Shown: piece by piece, positions 11,124 to 19,320 of the stretch
Layout: each line of letters starts with the position of its first letter
Position numbering within the stretch: position 1 is the first letter of the stretch
Assembly: GCF_018383585.1 (NCBI RefSeq)
Contig: NZ_JAHAMK010000019.1
Location: 1 to 54,425 of the forward strand
DNA length: 54,425 nucleotides
Direction of reading: 5' to 3'
Source: Microvirga sp. 3-52
GTDB lineage: Bacteria; Pseudomonadota; Alphaproteobacteria; Rhizobiales; Beijerinckiaceae
Position numbers and translations under genes: made by a program
The notes under the pieces: model-generated
Told to the model about the DNA's origin: nothing
The model's input: the letters and a program-made list of their open reading frames with translations, nothing else
Databases searched by the model: none

Positions 11124-12194
11124 TCACCGGGATGAGAGCTGTGCAAGAGCCTCCGCTGCGAGCCGCTTCGTGAGCTCGCCGGCGGGCAGTTCACGGCTCA
11201 GGCGCGCAGCCTGCCCCGACCAGAGGGACATGAAGTCTCCCGAACCGAGAGGCTCGGACTTCTGACGCAGCGGTGCGAGCGCGCCGCCGGCAAGCGGAAA
11301 ATCGGGCGCCAATTCTGAGATTGTCCCGATCTCGCGCATGACCCGGTTGACGATGCCTCGGGCCGGGCGTCCGGTAAAGAGGTTCGTCAGCGCGGTGTTT
11401 TCAGCACCGGCGCCCTTCAACGCCTGCCTGTGAACCGGGGAGATCGTGGCTTCCGGAGTGAACAGGTAGGCGGTTCCGATCTGCACTGCCGATGCTCCCA
11501 GGGCGAAGGCCGCGACGATGCCGCGCGCATCGGCAATTCCGCCCGCAGCAATGACAGGCACCCTGACCGCATCGACCACCTGCGGCACCAGCGCCATCGT
11601 GCCGACCTGGGTCGAGATATCGTCCGTCAGAAAGATGCCGCGATGACCGCCGGCTTCGAAGCCCTGCGCGATGACGGCGTCACATCCCTCGCCTTCGAGC
11701 CATCGCGCCTCTTCGACCGTGGTCGCAGAGGACAGGACCTTGGCCCCGGTATCCTTCACGCGGCCCAGCAGATCGTGTCGGGGCAGCCCGAAATGGAAGC
11801 TCACGACCTCCGGCCTGAACTCCTCGACCAAGCTCAAAAACGCCTCGTCGAAGGGAGCGCGCGCGGACGGTGGCGTCGGCATGGCCGGATCGAGCCCGAG
11901 CTCCATGTAGTAATCCTTCAGGCGCAGCTTCCACGCCGCCTCACGCTCCGGATCGAACACGGGAGCCTGATGGCAAAAGAAATTGACGTTGATGGGCTTC
12001 GAGGTCTTCTGCCGGATCCTGGACAGTTCTTCCCTGGCCTTGTCGACGCTCAGCAGCGCACAGGGGAGCGAACCCAGACCTCCAGCCTCCGAGACCGCAA
12101 CGACCATGTCGGACAGGTTGGCTCCTGCCATGGGAGCCTGAATTATCGGAAGCTCGATTCCCAGGAGATCGAGAATTCGCCGATCGTTCCACAT
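11124..12194 (-). CDS. Nitronate monooxygenase (2-nitropropane dioxygenase family)
   Basis: The 356-residue protein is an FMN-dependent TIM-barrel enzyme. The N-terminal PIIQAPMAG binds the FMN phosphate side, GFEAGGHRG carries the catalytic-type histidine of class I nitronate monooxygenases, and VIAAGGIADARGI followed by GASAVQIGTAYL forms the C-terminal phosphate-binding region. These enzymes oxidise alkyl nitronates such as propionate 3-nitronate to aldehydes and nitrite. The physiological substrate here is unknown. It ends 12 bases from the convergent uvrA stop and appears monocistronic. Confidence 0.88.
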   Translation of the reverse strand: MWNDRRILDLLGIELPIIQAPMAGANLSDMVVAVSEAGGLGSLPCALLSVDKAREELSRIRQKTSKPINVNFFCHQAPVFDPEREAAWKLRLKDYYMELGLDPAMPTPPSARAPFDEAFLSLVEEFRPEVVSFHFGLPRHDLLGRVKDTGAKVLSSATTVEEARWLEGEGCDAVIAQGFEAGGHRGIFLTDDISTQVGTMALVPQVVDAVRVPVIAAGGIADARGIVAAFALGASAVQIGTAYLFTPEATISPVHRQALKGAGAENTALTNLFTGRPARGIVNRVMREIGTISELAPDFPLAGGALAPLRQKSEPLGSGDFMSLWSGQAARLSRELPAGELTKRLAAEALAQLSSR

Positions 12195-12375
12195 GGCTGC
12201 TGCCTTTCCTGCCTTTGAAGAAACGAGTCCTGGAGCATAGTCCGGCGCGACCCGACGGTCCGTACTATTCGCTCAAGTATACTCGGCAGAATGAGGACGG
12301 ACTTTTCGGATCACTTCATTCTCCACGAAACTCTCCGGGAGGAGAACCGTACGCGTTCGATCGGTGGATCCGCTA

Positions 12376-12427
12376 GAGCATCGGACCCAAAAGTGGACTT
12401 GGACTTTTGGGATCCATCCCGATGCTC
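12376..12427. repeat. Palindromic intergenic repeat, family 2, copy 1
   Basis: GAGCATCGG at 12376 is inverted as CCGATGCTC near 12419-12427, and the inner AAAAGT/ACTTTT arms also pair, giving a long imperfect hairpin. A related element occurs at 44077-44126 with the shared core ATCGGACCC...AAAGTGGA. Confidence 0.65.
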
Positions 12428-12481
12428 ATCCCTCTGAGCTGGCGCATCGTTCGGAGCGGACCCGGAGGGCCGCCCGTTGTG

Positions 12482-13258
12482 CTAGTCCGGCTTCAGCTCG
12501 TCCTCGAGCACCATTTGATAGACCGACGTGTCGATGGATGCCGGACCCGTATAGGGGTGGCTCAGGGCCAGGATGAAATAGAGTGCGAGGCCCGTATAGG
12601 CTCCGTAAACGGAGAGAATGGCGATGTGCACGAGGTTGGCCGGGAAGACGAGGAAGAACCCGACGATGATGGCGAACCCGGTCAGGGCCATCCACCAGAA
12701 CAGGCTGGGCAGACCACGATGGGCCAGTGAGAGTCGCGCCGTACGGTGGTCCTGAAGCTCGTCCATGTTGACGATCATCCGGGTCCGCAGGGATTGCTGC
12801 GGCGGCGTCTCCGCCTTGAGGTTGAGGATGCCCATGTCGAGCACATTATAGGCATGCCTCGCCTCCCTGCTCCCCCTGAGGCTCGCGGATGCGTGCCACT
12901 CGTTCTGCAGCACGGCTGACACATAGGCGGCAAGGTGGCCGCGCAGAACGCCCTGCTCCGGGCCATTCCACTGATCCAGTTCCAGCGCAATGTGCTCGAT
13001 CGTCGTGAGTTCCTTTGAAACCTCCTGCTGCAGATTCGTGTGGGTGGACTGCGCCTCCGCGAAGACAAGCGCCAGGATGAGGCTGTGGATCGTGCCGATT
13101 CGAACGGCGACCGTTTCAGCCACGTCGCGGGTCTTCGTCGGCAGATCGTCGCTCAGCAGCCGGCGCAGCAGAACGAAGGGAACAGCCGAGGCTGCGATCG
13201 CGAGCAGCATCGCGAGGATCGCCCCCAACCAGGCCGGAAGTTGCAGAATGGCCGTCAT
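12482..13258 (-). CDS. DUF4239 (bestrophin-like domain) membrane protein
   Basis: The 258-residue protein has an N-terminal membrane helix (about residues 6-30) and a cytoplasmic-looking helical middle. Two C-terminal helices follow (LFWWMALTGFAIIVGFFLVF and IAILSVYGAYTGLALYFIL). This is the layout of the DUF4239 family, whose function is unknown. The conserved end HPYTGPASID is present. The start is the ATG at 13258 (MTAILQLP); the frame is open further upstream, but that part lacks family similarity and is rich in arginine. Confidence 0.8.
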   Translation of the reverse strand: MTAILQLPAWLGAILAMLLAIAASAVPFVLLRRLLSDDLPTKTRDVAETVAVRIGTIHSLILALVFAEAQSTHTNLQQEVSKELTTIEHIALELDQWNGPEQGVLRGHLAAYVSAVLQNEWHASASLRGSREARHAYNVLDMGILNLKAETPPQQSLRTRMIVNMDELQDHRTARLSLAHRGLPSLFWWMALTGFAIIVGFFLVFPANLVHIAILSVYGAYTGLALYFILALSHPYTGPASIDTSVYQMVLEDELKPD

Positions 13259-13506
13259 GCGTGCTCCTGAATCCTGCGTGCCTCCCGCTCGCCGGCAAAG
13301 GTTGCGGCGAAGCACAAGAGAGCACGCGATATCCGCACATGCCATGGCTTTTCCGGCGTATGACGGTCGGTCGCCGAGGACACCCGTCGCGCATCTCCGT
13401 CGGACGGTCCTGGCTCTCAACTTCTTCCGAGACACTTGCTCTTCTGAGACACTTGCGTGCCTTTGCCTTCGGCGCGATCATCCTGCCTTCCGCCGTGGAG
13501 AAGACG

Positions 13507-14316
13507 ATGGGCGCCACCGATGCCGCCTTTGCGGGCTCGATTCCGGCAATCTACGAGCAATATATGGGGCCCATGTTCTTCGAGCCTTATGCCGAGGACA
13601 TGGCGGAGCGCCTGCGGGATGTCCGTCAGGGCCGCATTCTGGAAACGGCGGCCGGAACGGGGATCGTGACCCGCGCCCTGGTCAGGTCGCTGCCGCCCCA
13701 GGTCGAGATCGTCGCGACCGACCTCAACCAGGCCATGCTCGATCTCGCATCCAGGCGGCTGCAGGCGCCCAACGTGAAATGGCAGCAGGCCGACGCGCAG
13801 AAGCTCCCTTTCGAGGATGCCTCTTTCGACGCGATCGTCTGCCAGCTGGGCGTCATGTTCTTTCCCGACAAGCTCGCAGCCTACCGCGAGGCCCTGCGTG
13901 TGCTCAGACCCGGCGGGCGCTTTGCCTTCAGCGTCTGAAATTCCCTCGATCGCAACGAGGTCAGCCGCATCGTCTCCGATACGGCGGAAAAATTATTCCC
14001 CGATGATCCGCCACGCTTCATCGAGCGCGTGCCCTTCGGCTACTCCGACCCGGACCGGATCCGCGGAGAGGTGCAGCAGGCGGGGTTCGAAAACGTCGAC
14101 ATCACGGTCGTCGAGAAGGTGACGCAAGCCCCTTCGCCCCGCGAGCCCGCGTTGGGGCTTTGCCAGGGCACGCCCCTGCGCGCCGAGATCGAGGCCAGGG
14201 CCCCGGAACGCCTGGAGGACGTCACCGCGCAAGTGACAGAGGCACTCACGGCCCGCTTCGGCGCGTCTGCCGTCGAAAATCGCATGAGCGCTCTCGTGGT
14301 GACGGCTTGGCGGTAG
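13507..14316 (+). pseudogene. SAM-dependent class I methyltransferase interrupted by an in-frame opal codon
   Basis: From ATG 13507 the frame encodes a UbiE/Methyltransf_11-type protein. Motif I is LETAAGTGIVTRAL, motif II ATDLNQAML, motif III FEDASFDAIVCQLGVMFF, and then LRVLRPGGRFAFSV. Codon 144 is TGA (13936-13938), exactly where relatives have tryptophan in FSVW(D/N). The same frame continues for 126 codons with a normal methyltransferase C-terminal half (NSLDRNEVSRIV to VVTAWR). One base change, TGG to TGA, therefore interrupts a protein of about 269 residues. The first 143 residues keep the SAM-binding fold, so some function is conceivable but unlikely. Substrate unknown. Confidence 0.85.
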
Positions 14317-14334
14317 CGCTCGGCATGTCACCTT

Positions 14335-14877
14335 TCAAAACAAAAGCGCGAGCCATGGGGGCCGCGCTCTTGCTCCTCGCGAGACGATTTTCAGCGTGCG
14401 GACATCCGGCTCATCAGGCGGCAGAGCGCCTGCATGTCGGAATCGTATCCGTCGGGTGACGCTGAGACCATGGCGCAGCTTCATGCGCTCATCCTCGCTC
14501 ATGGTGCGCAGCTCCGCCCTGAGACGCTCGGTCTGACCAGGGCGCCCCGGCCGGTTCGGGCTGACGCTGCCGGTCGAGGATGGGTTGCGCACGCTGCCTG
14601 TTCCCGTGGGGCCGGGATTGAAGAGGCCACCGGTGCTACCGGTCCCGCCGCCCAGATCAACGCCGTTGGAGCCGCCAACACCAGCGCCGACGCCGGCGGT
14701 TACGCCGCTCGATCCGCCGACATTCGCACCCACGCCCGCGGAGATTCCGCTGTCGCCACCGATCCTCACGCCGAGCCCGCCACCAAGACCATCGGAGCGA
14801 CCACCACGGTTGCGGGCGAAGGTCGGGCGCCTCGTACGGGAAAGTGGACCGGGTTTTCCGCGAGGAACGATGCTCAC
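14335..14877 (-). pseudogene. Glycine-rich repeat protein, probably frameshifted
   Basis: The frame encodes a central glycine-rich tract with tandem units of the type GISAGVGANVGGSS, then a charged helix (ERLRAELRTMSEDERMKLR). After that the sequence becomes arginine-rich and uncharacteristic. In the +1 frame the same DNA reads PDGYDSDMQALCRLM and stops at 14391, which looks like a normal conserved C-terminus. A single-base insertion near 14455-14465 would explain this. The start is unclear: the 14877 codon is GTG, and no signal peptide is seen although relatives with this tract are usually secreted. It may still be a real, divergent protein. Confidence 0.4.
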
Positions 14878-14936
14878 TTCAAGACAGGAGCGTCGAATGG
14901 ATCCCTGCAGTGCATTCCACTCTTGGGCCTGAGGCT

Positions 14937-15164
14937 CTAGTGGAGTGTGGTGTTCAGGGGCAGGGAATGGAGAAGCGTGCCCTCAGGGCAGACGATATCG
15001 AGCCGCCAGCCGGACCAATCCTCGATTTCCGCGCCGATTTCATGGCGCAGTTCGGTAATGGCAAGCAGAGCCTCGACCTTGGCGCCCTCCAGGTCCTGGA
15101 CTTCAATCCCTGTATTATCAACGATCTCCTCGTGATCGTTCACAAGGTGGAAGAAGCAGCGCAT
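14937..15164 (-). CDS. DUF6894-type small protein (paralogue 2)
   Basis: The 75-residue protein begins MRCFFHLVNDHEEIVDNTG and contains QDLEGAKVEALLAI and DWSGWRLDIV. It is collinear with the product of 4605-4832 over its whole length, including the DWSGW motif, and is the closest of the paralogues to it. The frame is open for 87 codons upstream, but the family start is at 15164. Function unknown; it has no membrane or export signal. Confidence 0.85.
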   Translation of the reverse strand: MRCFFHLVNDHEEIVDNTGIEVQDLEGAKVEALLAITELRHEIGAEIEDWSGWRLDIVCPEGTLLHSLPLNTTLH

Positions 15165-15249
15165 TTCGGGACCGTCACCCCTGGATAAAAGGATGGTGTC
15201 TGCTAGCGGTTTTCGGCCGCGAAGTGAAGAGACCTTCGGTCCCGGATCG

Positions 15250-15663
15250 TTATTCGTCTTTGGTCGGCGCTTCCCCCACGGGATCGAAACTGTCCAGGGC
15301 AACCCAGCCGATATCGGGCCGTGGCGACGGAACGAGATATGCGCGCCCGCCTTCGAGCCGCTCGATCCGGCAGCTAATCGCTCGCTGGTCTCCCGGGGGA
15401 CGATAAACCACCGTCGCGCCGACATGAATCCGGTCCGTATCGCCCGCGATCAAATGCCCAGGCTTCACTGACGGTTCCGGGTGGGTCTGGCTGCCATTGC
15501 CGGCCCTTACCCTGTCGAGCGCGGCGATCGCCAGTCTCGCCCGGTCCCGGTATCGCTCGCTGACGGATCTCAGGAGAGCACCGCGCGTGCGCCCGGGATA
15601 CCAAGAGGTGCCTCCGGCCTTTGCCAGCTCCTCTGCGACGGCTTCAATCTCTTCGTCTGTCAC
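15250..15663 (-). CDS. Hypothetical protein, 137 residues
   Basis: The frame starts MTDEEIEAVAEELAKAGGT and has balanced composition. An N-terminal helical half contains WYPGRTRGALLRSVSERYRDRARLAIAAL split by a turn. A C-terminal beta-rich half contains VGATVVYRPPGD and RIERLEGGRAYLVP, which resembles an SH3-like barrel. It ends 85 bases before the start of the neighbouring DUF6894 gene on the same strand, so the two may be co-transcribed. I do not recognise the family. Its use of common high-GC codons makes it likely to be genuine. Confidence 0.6.
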   Translation of the reverse strand: MTDEEIEAVAEELAKAGGTSWYPGRTRGALLRSVSERYRDRARLAIAALDRVRAGNGSQTHPEPSVKPGHLIAGDTDRIHVGATVVYRPPGDQRAISCRIERLEGGRAYLVPSPRPDIGWVALDSFDPVGEAPTKDE

Positions 15664-16089
15664 GCCTGCCCCCAGACATCGTGTCCCACCCGTCGGAAAT
15701 ATGGCCTAATCTGCTTGAAGAGAGCTTAACGCACAGTAATGCACAAATTAAAAGGCAAGAATGGCGGTTCACTAGAACTTTAGTACTTAGCTTGAGCACA
15801 CCGCCCATACGGTCACGGCTATTATGGTGTTAGGTCAGCACTGTTGAACTATGTTTGCCTAACGCTCCGATACGAAGGGTCGGAGCGTTCTCAGGAACGA
15901 GGTGCAATCGCATCATGCGGAGAAGGACCCGACTGTCCACCCGACGCGGATCTTCGGTGCGAACCGAAAACGAGGCTCCAGCCGGGGATGAGCATTTCTG
16001 ATCGAAATGCGCCTGTTTCGGCACCAGGAATACGGCGGCTCAAGGCGAAACTCTATCCCACGCTCTATCCTACGCAGATCGGAATCGCC
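15664..16089. other. Gene-free stretch with a perfect hairpin
   Basis: No protein gene is supported here; the plus-strand frame that crosses it is antisense to the DUF6894 genes. The segment around 15720-15850 is relatively A/T-rich and may hold the promoter of the 15250-15663 gene. AACGCTCCGA (15861-15870) pairs perfectly with TCGGAGCGTT (15880-15889) around a 9-base loop. There is no T-run on either side, so it is not a clear terminator. Confidence 0.5.
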
Positions 16090-16305
16090 CTAGAGCGACG
16101 TGACATGAATGAGTTCATCGCCCTCATCCGTAACTGCCACAACCCAACTGCATGCATGCGTGCTTTCATGCAGCAAGCCCCCACGGAGCTCCGCCGCAGC
16201 CTTGTCGGCCGCTCCCCGGGCGATGGTGGGATCCGGCAGATCGACCCCTTCCTTGTCCCAGATAAATTGCTCCTTGGACCGAAGATGGAAGTAGTACCGG
16301 GGCAT
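16090..16305 (-). CDS. DUF6894-type small protein (paralogue 3)
   Basis: This 71-residue protein starts MPRYYFHLRSKEQFIWDKEGVDLPD and ends in VVAVTDEGDELIHVTSL. The N-terminal PRYYFHL strand and the D-KEGVDLPD loop are the family hallmark. It is closest to the next gene upstream (16387-16602), from which it is separated by 81 bases on the same strand, so the pair is a tandem duplication. It lacks the DWSGW motif of paralogues 1 and 2, which defines two subtypes in this window. Function unknown. Confidence 0.85.
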   Translation of the reverse strand: MPRYYFHLRSKEQFIWDKEGVDLPDPTIARGAADKAAAELRGGLLHESTHACSWVVAVTDEGDELIHVTSL

Positions 16306-16386
16306 CTCGTTCCCCTCCGTTGCAGCGGTCACCTGACAATGGTGGAATTCGCACCCAGACCGCATTTTGCGGTGTGGACGCACAGG

Positions 16387-16602
16387 CTACAGAGAAACAA
16401 CAAAGACAATCCGGCCCGACTCGTCCGTAATGACAGTCGTTCTGTCGGGAAAGTTCTGGATAAAGCGCAGCGCGTGATCCCAGGACGCGCAGGCGGCCTG
16501 AGACTCCGCTCCTCGCACCGTTCTCAGGTTCGGCAGATCGACACCTTCCCTGTCCAGGACAAAGCGATCCCCATGCTGAATGTGGAAATGATAGCGAGGC
16601 AT
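16387..16602 (-). CDS. DUF6894-type small protein (paralogue 4)
   Basis: The 71-residue protein starts MPRYHFHIQHGDRFVLDREGVDLPN and ends TTVITDESGRIVFVVSL. It is a tandem partner of 16090-16305: equal length, the same PRYxFH start and the same terminal VTSL/VVSL strand. Sequence between the two has diverged strongly in the middle helix. A ribosome-binding site of the type GAGGATC lies before the ATG. Function unknown, with no export signal. Confidence 0.85.
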   Translation of the reverse strand: MPRYHFHIQHGDRFVLDREGVDLPNLRTVRGAESQAACASWDHALRFIQNFPDRTTVITDESGRIVFVVSL

Positions 16603-16809
16603 GGCAGATCCTCACCCTTTTCTGCCCGCAGACTACGCGCCTTGAGCTTGAGCGCCTTAACACAGGTTACGAGAGTTAGGTTTTAGGGTTGTTTTCCGGG
16701 AACGAATACTTTCAATCCGTCATCTATACGGAAAATTCTCACTCACGAATTCATCACACCCTGATCGACCGTGATTACCACAACCCTCCGCTGCGCCTAG
16801 GGTGCGGCA

Positions 16810-17025
16810 ATGGCCGCCGGGACATGGAAAGGTCCCACAGAGCTCAATGCCGAGTTCTTCAACGCGGGAAACAGGCCCAAGGATGAGAACGATTACGTGC
16901 TCTACGATAGGAAGACCGGCATCCTCTCACACGATCCCGACGGCTCGGGCTTACGCAAGCCCGTGGAATTCGCGCAGCTCAAGAAGGGCCTCGCCCTGAC
17001 CTGTCACGATTTCTTCGTCGGCTGA
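16810..17025 (+). CDS. Orphan RTX C-terminal (type I secretion tail) protein, 71 residues
   Basis: Residues 15-71 (from FFNAGNRPKDEND onwards) match the last 60 residues of the RTX protein at 20836-21720. YVLYDRKTGILSHDPDGSG corresponds there to IIYQKQTGALLYDADGVG, and VEFAQLKKGLALTCHDFFVG to VKFAQLNAGLTLTKADFFVL. No calcium-binding repeats precede it. An in-frame TAG lies 12 bases before the ATG, so the reading frame cannot extend upstream. A weak AGGG site sits before the ATG. It is either the remnant of a deleted RTX gene or a free-standing secretion module. The sequence is intact, which slightly favours selection. Confidence 0.6.
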   Translation: MAAGTWKGPTELNAEFFNAGNRPKDENDYVLYDRKTGILSHDPDGSGLRKPVEFAQLKKGLALTCHDFFVG

Positions 17026-17043
17026 GCGGTTCAGGCCGCCCGA

Positions 17044-18168
17044 TCAGGCTGCGATGACGATGTTGCGGCCGCCCCGCTTGGCTTGATAGAGCGCAGCATC
17101 CGCGCGTCGGAGCAGCGTTCCGGCATCGACGCCTGCTCCCGTGATGCAGCCGACGCTGACGGTCACCGTGGCCGAACCGCCCAGAGTGTTTGCACCGGCC
17201 ACTGAAAAGGCGTGCCGGATCCGGTCTGCCAGAAGAGCCGCCTCACGGGAATCCAGCGTCAGGATCGCCCCGAACTCCTCTCCTCCCAGCCGGCCGAACG
17301 TGTGCTGCGGCAGATGACCCGTCAGCACCTCACCGAAGATCGTGAGAATGCGGTCACCGGCATCGTGGCCGTAGCGGTCGTTGATGGCCTTGAAGTTGTC
17401 GAGGTCGAACAGCAGGCAGCTCACCGGCCGGTTGCCGAGCCGGGCGAGGAGCTTCGAAGCGTTCTGCAGGAAGGCGCGCCGGTTGGGAACTCCGGTCAGC
17501 GGGTCCACGAGAGCTGCCTGTCTGTACTCGAATTCGACGCACTCCTTGGCCATGGACAGAAACATGAAGGCCAGGGTCGGCCCGAACATGACGAGCAGGA
17601 GCGCCATCGACGGCGACCACCGGCTGGCGAAGCTATCGATCCAGGAGACGGACGTCAGGGCAACTCCGAGCATTCCACGGGACAGATTGAAGGTGGCAAG
17701 CCCCAGCAGAAGCACGACCGCGACACGAGAGGACGCCAGGGGCCGTGGCGCATGGCGTCCGAGCTCCCACGCCGAAAGTGCGGAGTAGGCGCAGGTAATC
17801 AGTGAAGCAACGATGAGCCTGTAGCCGTGCGAGGTGTAGATGAACGGAAACGCACCGACCCAGACCGCTACACCGGCAAGCGTCGCCGTCAGCGGCGCGG
17901 AACGACCGTTGAAGACCCGGCAGCCCGTATACAGGACACCATAGCACAGCAGGGCCAAAGCGTTCGCCACGAGGAGGATCGCGTAAGCCGGCTGGCCCTG
18001 CGCCAAATTGGCCGATCCAATTCCCACAGCGATGAGCCAAAAGGCGCTGCCCCACCAAGCAAGTGCCTTGACCTTGCGGTTCAGCACCCAGGAGAAAAGC
18101 AACAGGGTTCCGAGCACTGCCGAAAGCAGGACGAAGGCAACGGTAAGCGTGGCAGGATCAAGGACCAT
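17044..18168 (-). CDS. Membrane-anchored diguanylate cyclase (GGDEF protein)
   Basis: The protein has about 374 residues. Residues 1-205 form six or seven membrane helices (VAFVLLSAVLGTLLLFSWVL is the first). Residues 215-374 are a GGDEF domain with DPLTGVPNRRAF, the metal-binding DLDNFKAINDRYGHDAGD and the active-site loop GGEEF at 295-299. It should make cyclic di-GMP from two GTP. The RxxD inhibitory site expected a few residues before GGEEF is absent (HLPQHTFGRL), so product inhibition may be lacking. I start at MVLDPATL; in-frame ATGs at 18183 and 18225 would add 5 or 19 residues. The N-terminal region probably senses a membrane or small-molecule signal that I cannot identify. Confidence 0.88.
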   Translation of the reverse strand: MVLDPATLTVAFVLLSAVLGTLLLFSWVLNRKVKALAWWGSAFWLIAVGIGSANLAQGQPAYAILLVANALALLCYGVLYTGCRVFNGRSAPLTATLAGVAVWVGAFPFIYTSHGYRLIVASLITCAYSALSAWELGRHAPRPLASSRVAVVLLLGLATFNLSRGMLGVALTSVSWIDSFASRWSPSMALLLVMFGPTLAFMFLSMAKECVEFEYRQAALVDPLTGVPNRRAFLQNASKLLARLGNRPVSCLLFDLDNFKAINDRYGHDAGDRILTIFGEVLTGHLPQHTFGRLGGEEFGAILTLDSREAALLADRIRHAFSVAGANTLGGSATVTVSVGCITGAGVDAGTLLRRADAALYQAKRGGRNIVIAA

Positions 18169-18382
18169 CGAAGCGGCTGCCATAGGGTTCGTCGGGACGG
18201 CAGCAGACGAATCCCTACGGCCCATCCCGCAGGGGAATGTATGCCTGCGCTATCCTCCATCTGTCCCGTGTTGTCCAGAACCCTGCGCTGCGGCGGATCG
18301 GGCAGACCGGGGAGAAAGCGCCGGGAACGAAGACATGGCCGGAGCATTTTTCCCTCACACGGCCTCTGAAAGGGAGAACTTC

Positions 18383-18934
18383 ATGGGCATGTACCACCGC
18401 CATGGCGTCCAGAGCACGGCGGCCATCGCCGGCCACCCGCTTCATCACATGCTGATCGTTTTTCCCGTCGCATTCCTGATCGGGGCCTTGGGAACCGACG
18501 TCGCCTTCCTGGCGACCCAGGATGCATTCTGGGCCCAGGCCTCCTATTGGCTCCTGATCGCCGGCATCGTCACCGCCCTTGTCGCGGCCGTTCCCGGCCT
18601 GATCGACTTCGTGACCATCGACCGGGTACGCAACGTATGGGTCTCCTGGGCGCACATGGTGGCCAATCTCGTGGTGGTAGCCCTGGCCCTCATCAATGTC
18701 GGCGTCCGCCTCGATGATCCGGCAGCCGGCGTTCAGGGTTGGGGCATCTGGCTGTCAGGCATTCAGACCGTCCTCCTCCTGTTCAGCGGCTGGCTCGGCG
18801 GCGAACTTGCCTACCGCTACGGTATCGGGGCAATCCGGGACTACAGCCCCAAGGCCGAGCAGTTTCACGTGGAGGTTGACCGGTCAGACGTCGCCGAATC
18901 CTATGGACGCCGGAGAGGCTCTGGAAGCCTCTGA
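18383..18934 (+). CDS. DUF2231 family membrane protein
   Basis: The 183-residue protein begins MGMYHRHGVQSTAAIAGHPLHHML and has four membrane helices. The GHPLHHMLIVFPVAFL segment with paired histidines at the start of helix 1 is characteristic of DUF2231, in which histidines may bind haem or a metal. The final cytoplasmic tail is charged. The start is ATG 18383, preceded by the strong ribosome-binding site AAAGGGAGAA. The frame is open further upstream, but that part is a shadow of the divergent GGDEF gene leader. Function unknown. Confidence 0.82.
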   Translation: MGMYHRHGVQSTAAIAGHPLHHMLIVFPVAFLIGALGTDVAFLATQDAFWAQASYWLLIAGIVTALVAAVPGLIDFVTIDRVRNVWVSWAHMVANLVVVALALINVGVRLDDPAAGVQGWGIWLSGIQTVLLLFSGWLGGELAYRYGIGAIRDYSPKAEQFHVEVDRSDVAESYGRRRGSGSL

Positions 18935-18992
18935 AGCAAGCCAGACGATCGCTTGCCATGAACGGACGGCGGCCGCTAAATTCACGTTTGCC

Positions 18993-19277
18993 ATGACGCG
19001 CTGTGTTCTCGCCCTCGTTCTTTCCAGCCTTGCCCTGACCGGACAGGTCCGGGCGGCCTCGTCCTGCCCGCCTGGCTTTGCAATGCTTCAGGCGTCCGAT
19101 ACCTGTGTGCGGATCAGCGGACGGGTGAGAGCGGAGACGGCGCTCGGCACATCGCGTGTTCGCTCCTCCGACTCTTTCGAGACGCGGGCGACTGGCCGTG
19201 TGCAGCTCGATGTGAGGAAACAGACGGAATACGGCCCCTTCCGGGCCGTCGTCTCCGTCGGCAATCTGCGGCGCTGA
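18993..19277 (+). CDS. Small secreted protein resembling a porin N-terminus
   Basis: The 94-residue product has a clear signal peptide (MTRCVLALVLSSLALTGQVRA, cleavage after about residue 21). The mature part starts with two cysteines in SSCPPGFAMLQASDTCVRISGRVRAE. CVRISGRVRAE matches the beginning of alphaproteobacterial porins (Porin_2 type), where it forms the first barrel strand. The rest has one or two more strand-like segments ending VVSVGNLRR. A whole porin is about 400-500 residues, so this is either a small periplasmic protein derived from a porin or a truncated relic. A terminator follows 10 bases after the stop. Confidence 0.6.
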   Translation: MTRCVLALVLSSLALTGQVRAASSCPPGFAMLQASDTCVRISGRVRAETALGTSRVRSSDSFETRATGRVQLDVRKQTEYGPFRAVVSVGNLRR

Positions 19278-19287
19278 CGGTACAAAG

Positions 19288-19311
19288 AAAGAGCGCCCGG
19301 AGGCGCTCTTT
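19288..19311. terminator. Bidirectional terminator between convergent genes
   Basis: AAAGAGCGCC (19288-19297) pairs perfectly over 10 bp with GGCGCTCTTT (19302-19311) around the loop CGGA. Flanking A/T runs allow it to serve both the small secreted protein gene on the plus strand and the convergent gene at 19321-19641. Confidence 0.8.
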
Positions 19312-19320
19312 CGATCCGGG

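Noticed and set aside
13936..13938. TGA as selenocysteine
   Set aside because: The position aligns with tryptophan in relatives and no SECIS-like hairpin follows; a nonsense change is simpler.
15844..16686. 280-codon plus-strand frame
   Set aside because: It spans both DUF6894 genes on the other strand and the gene-free stretch before them; composition is shadow-like.
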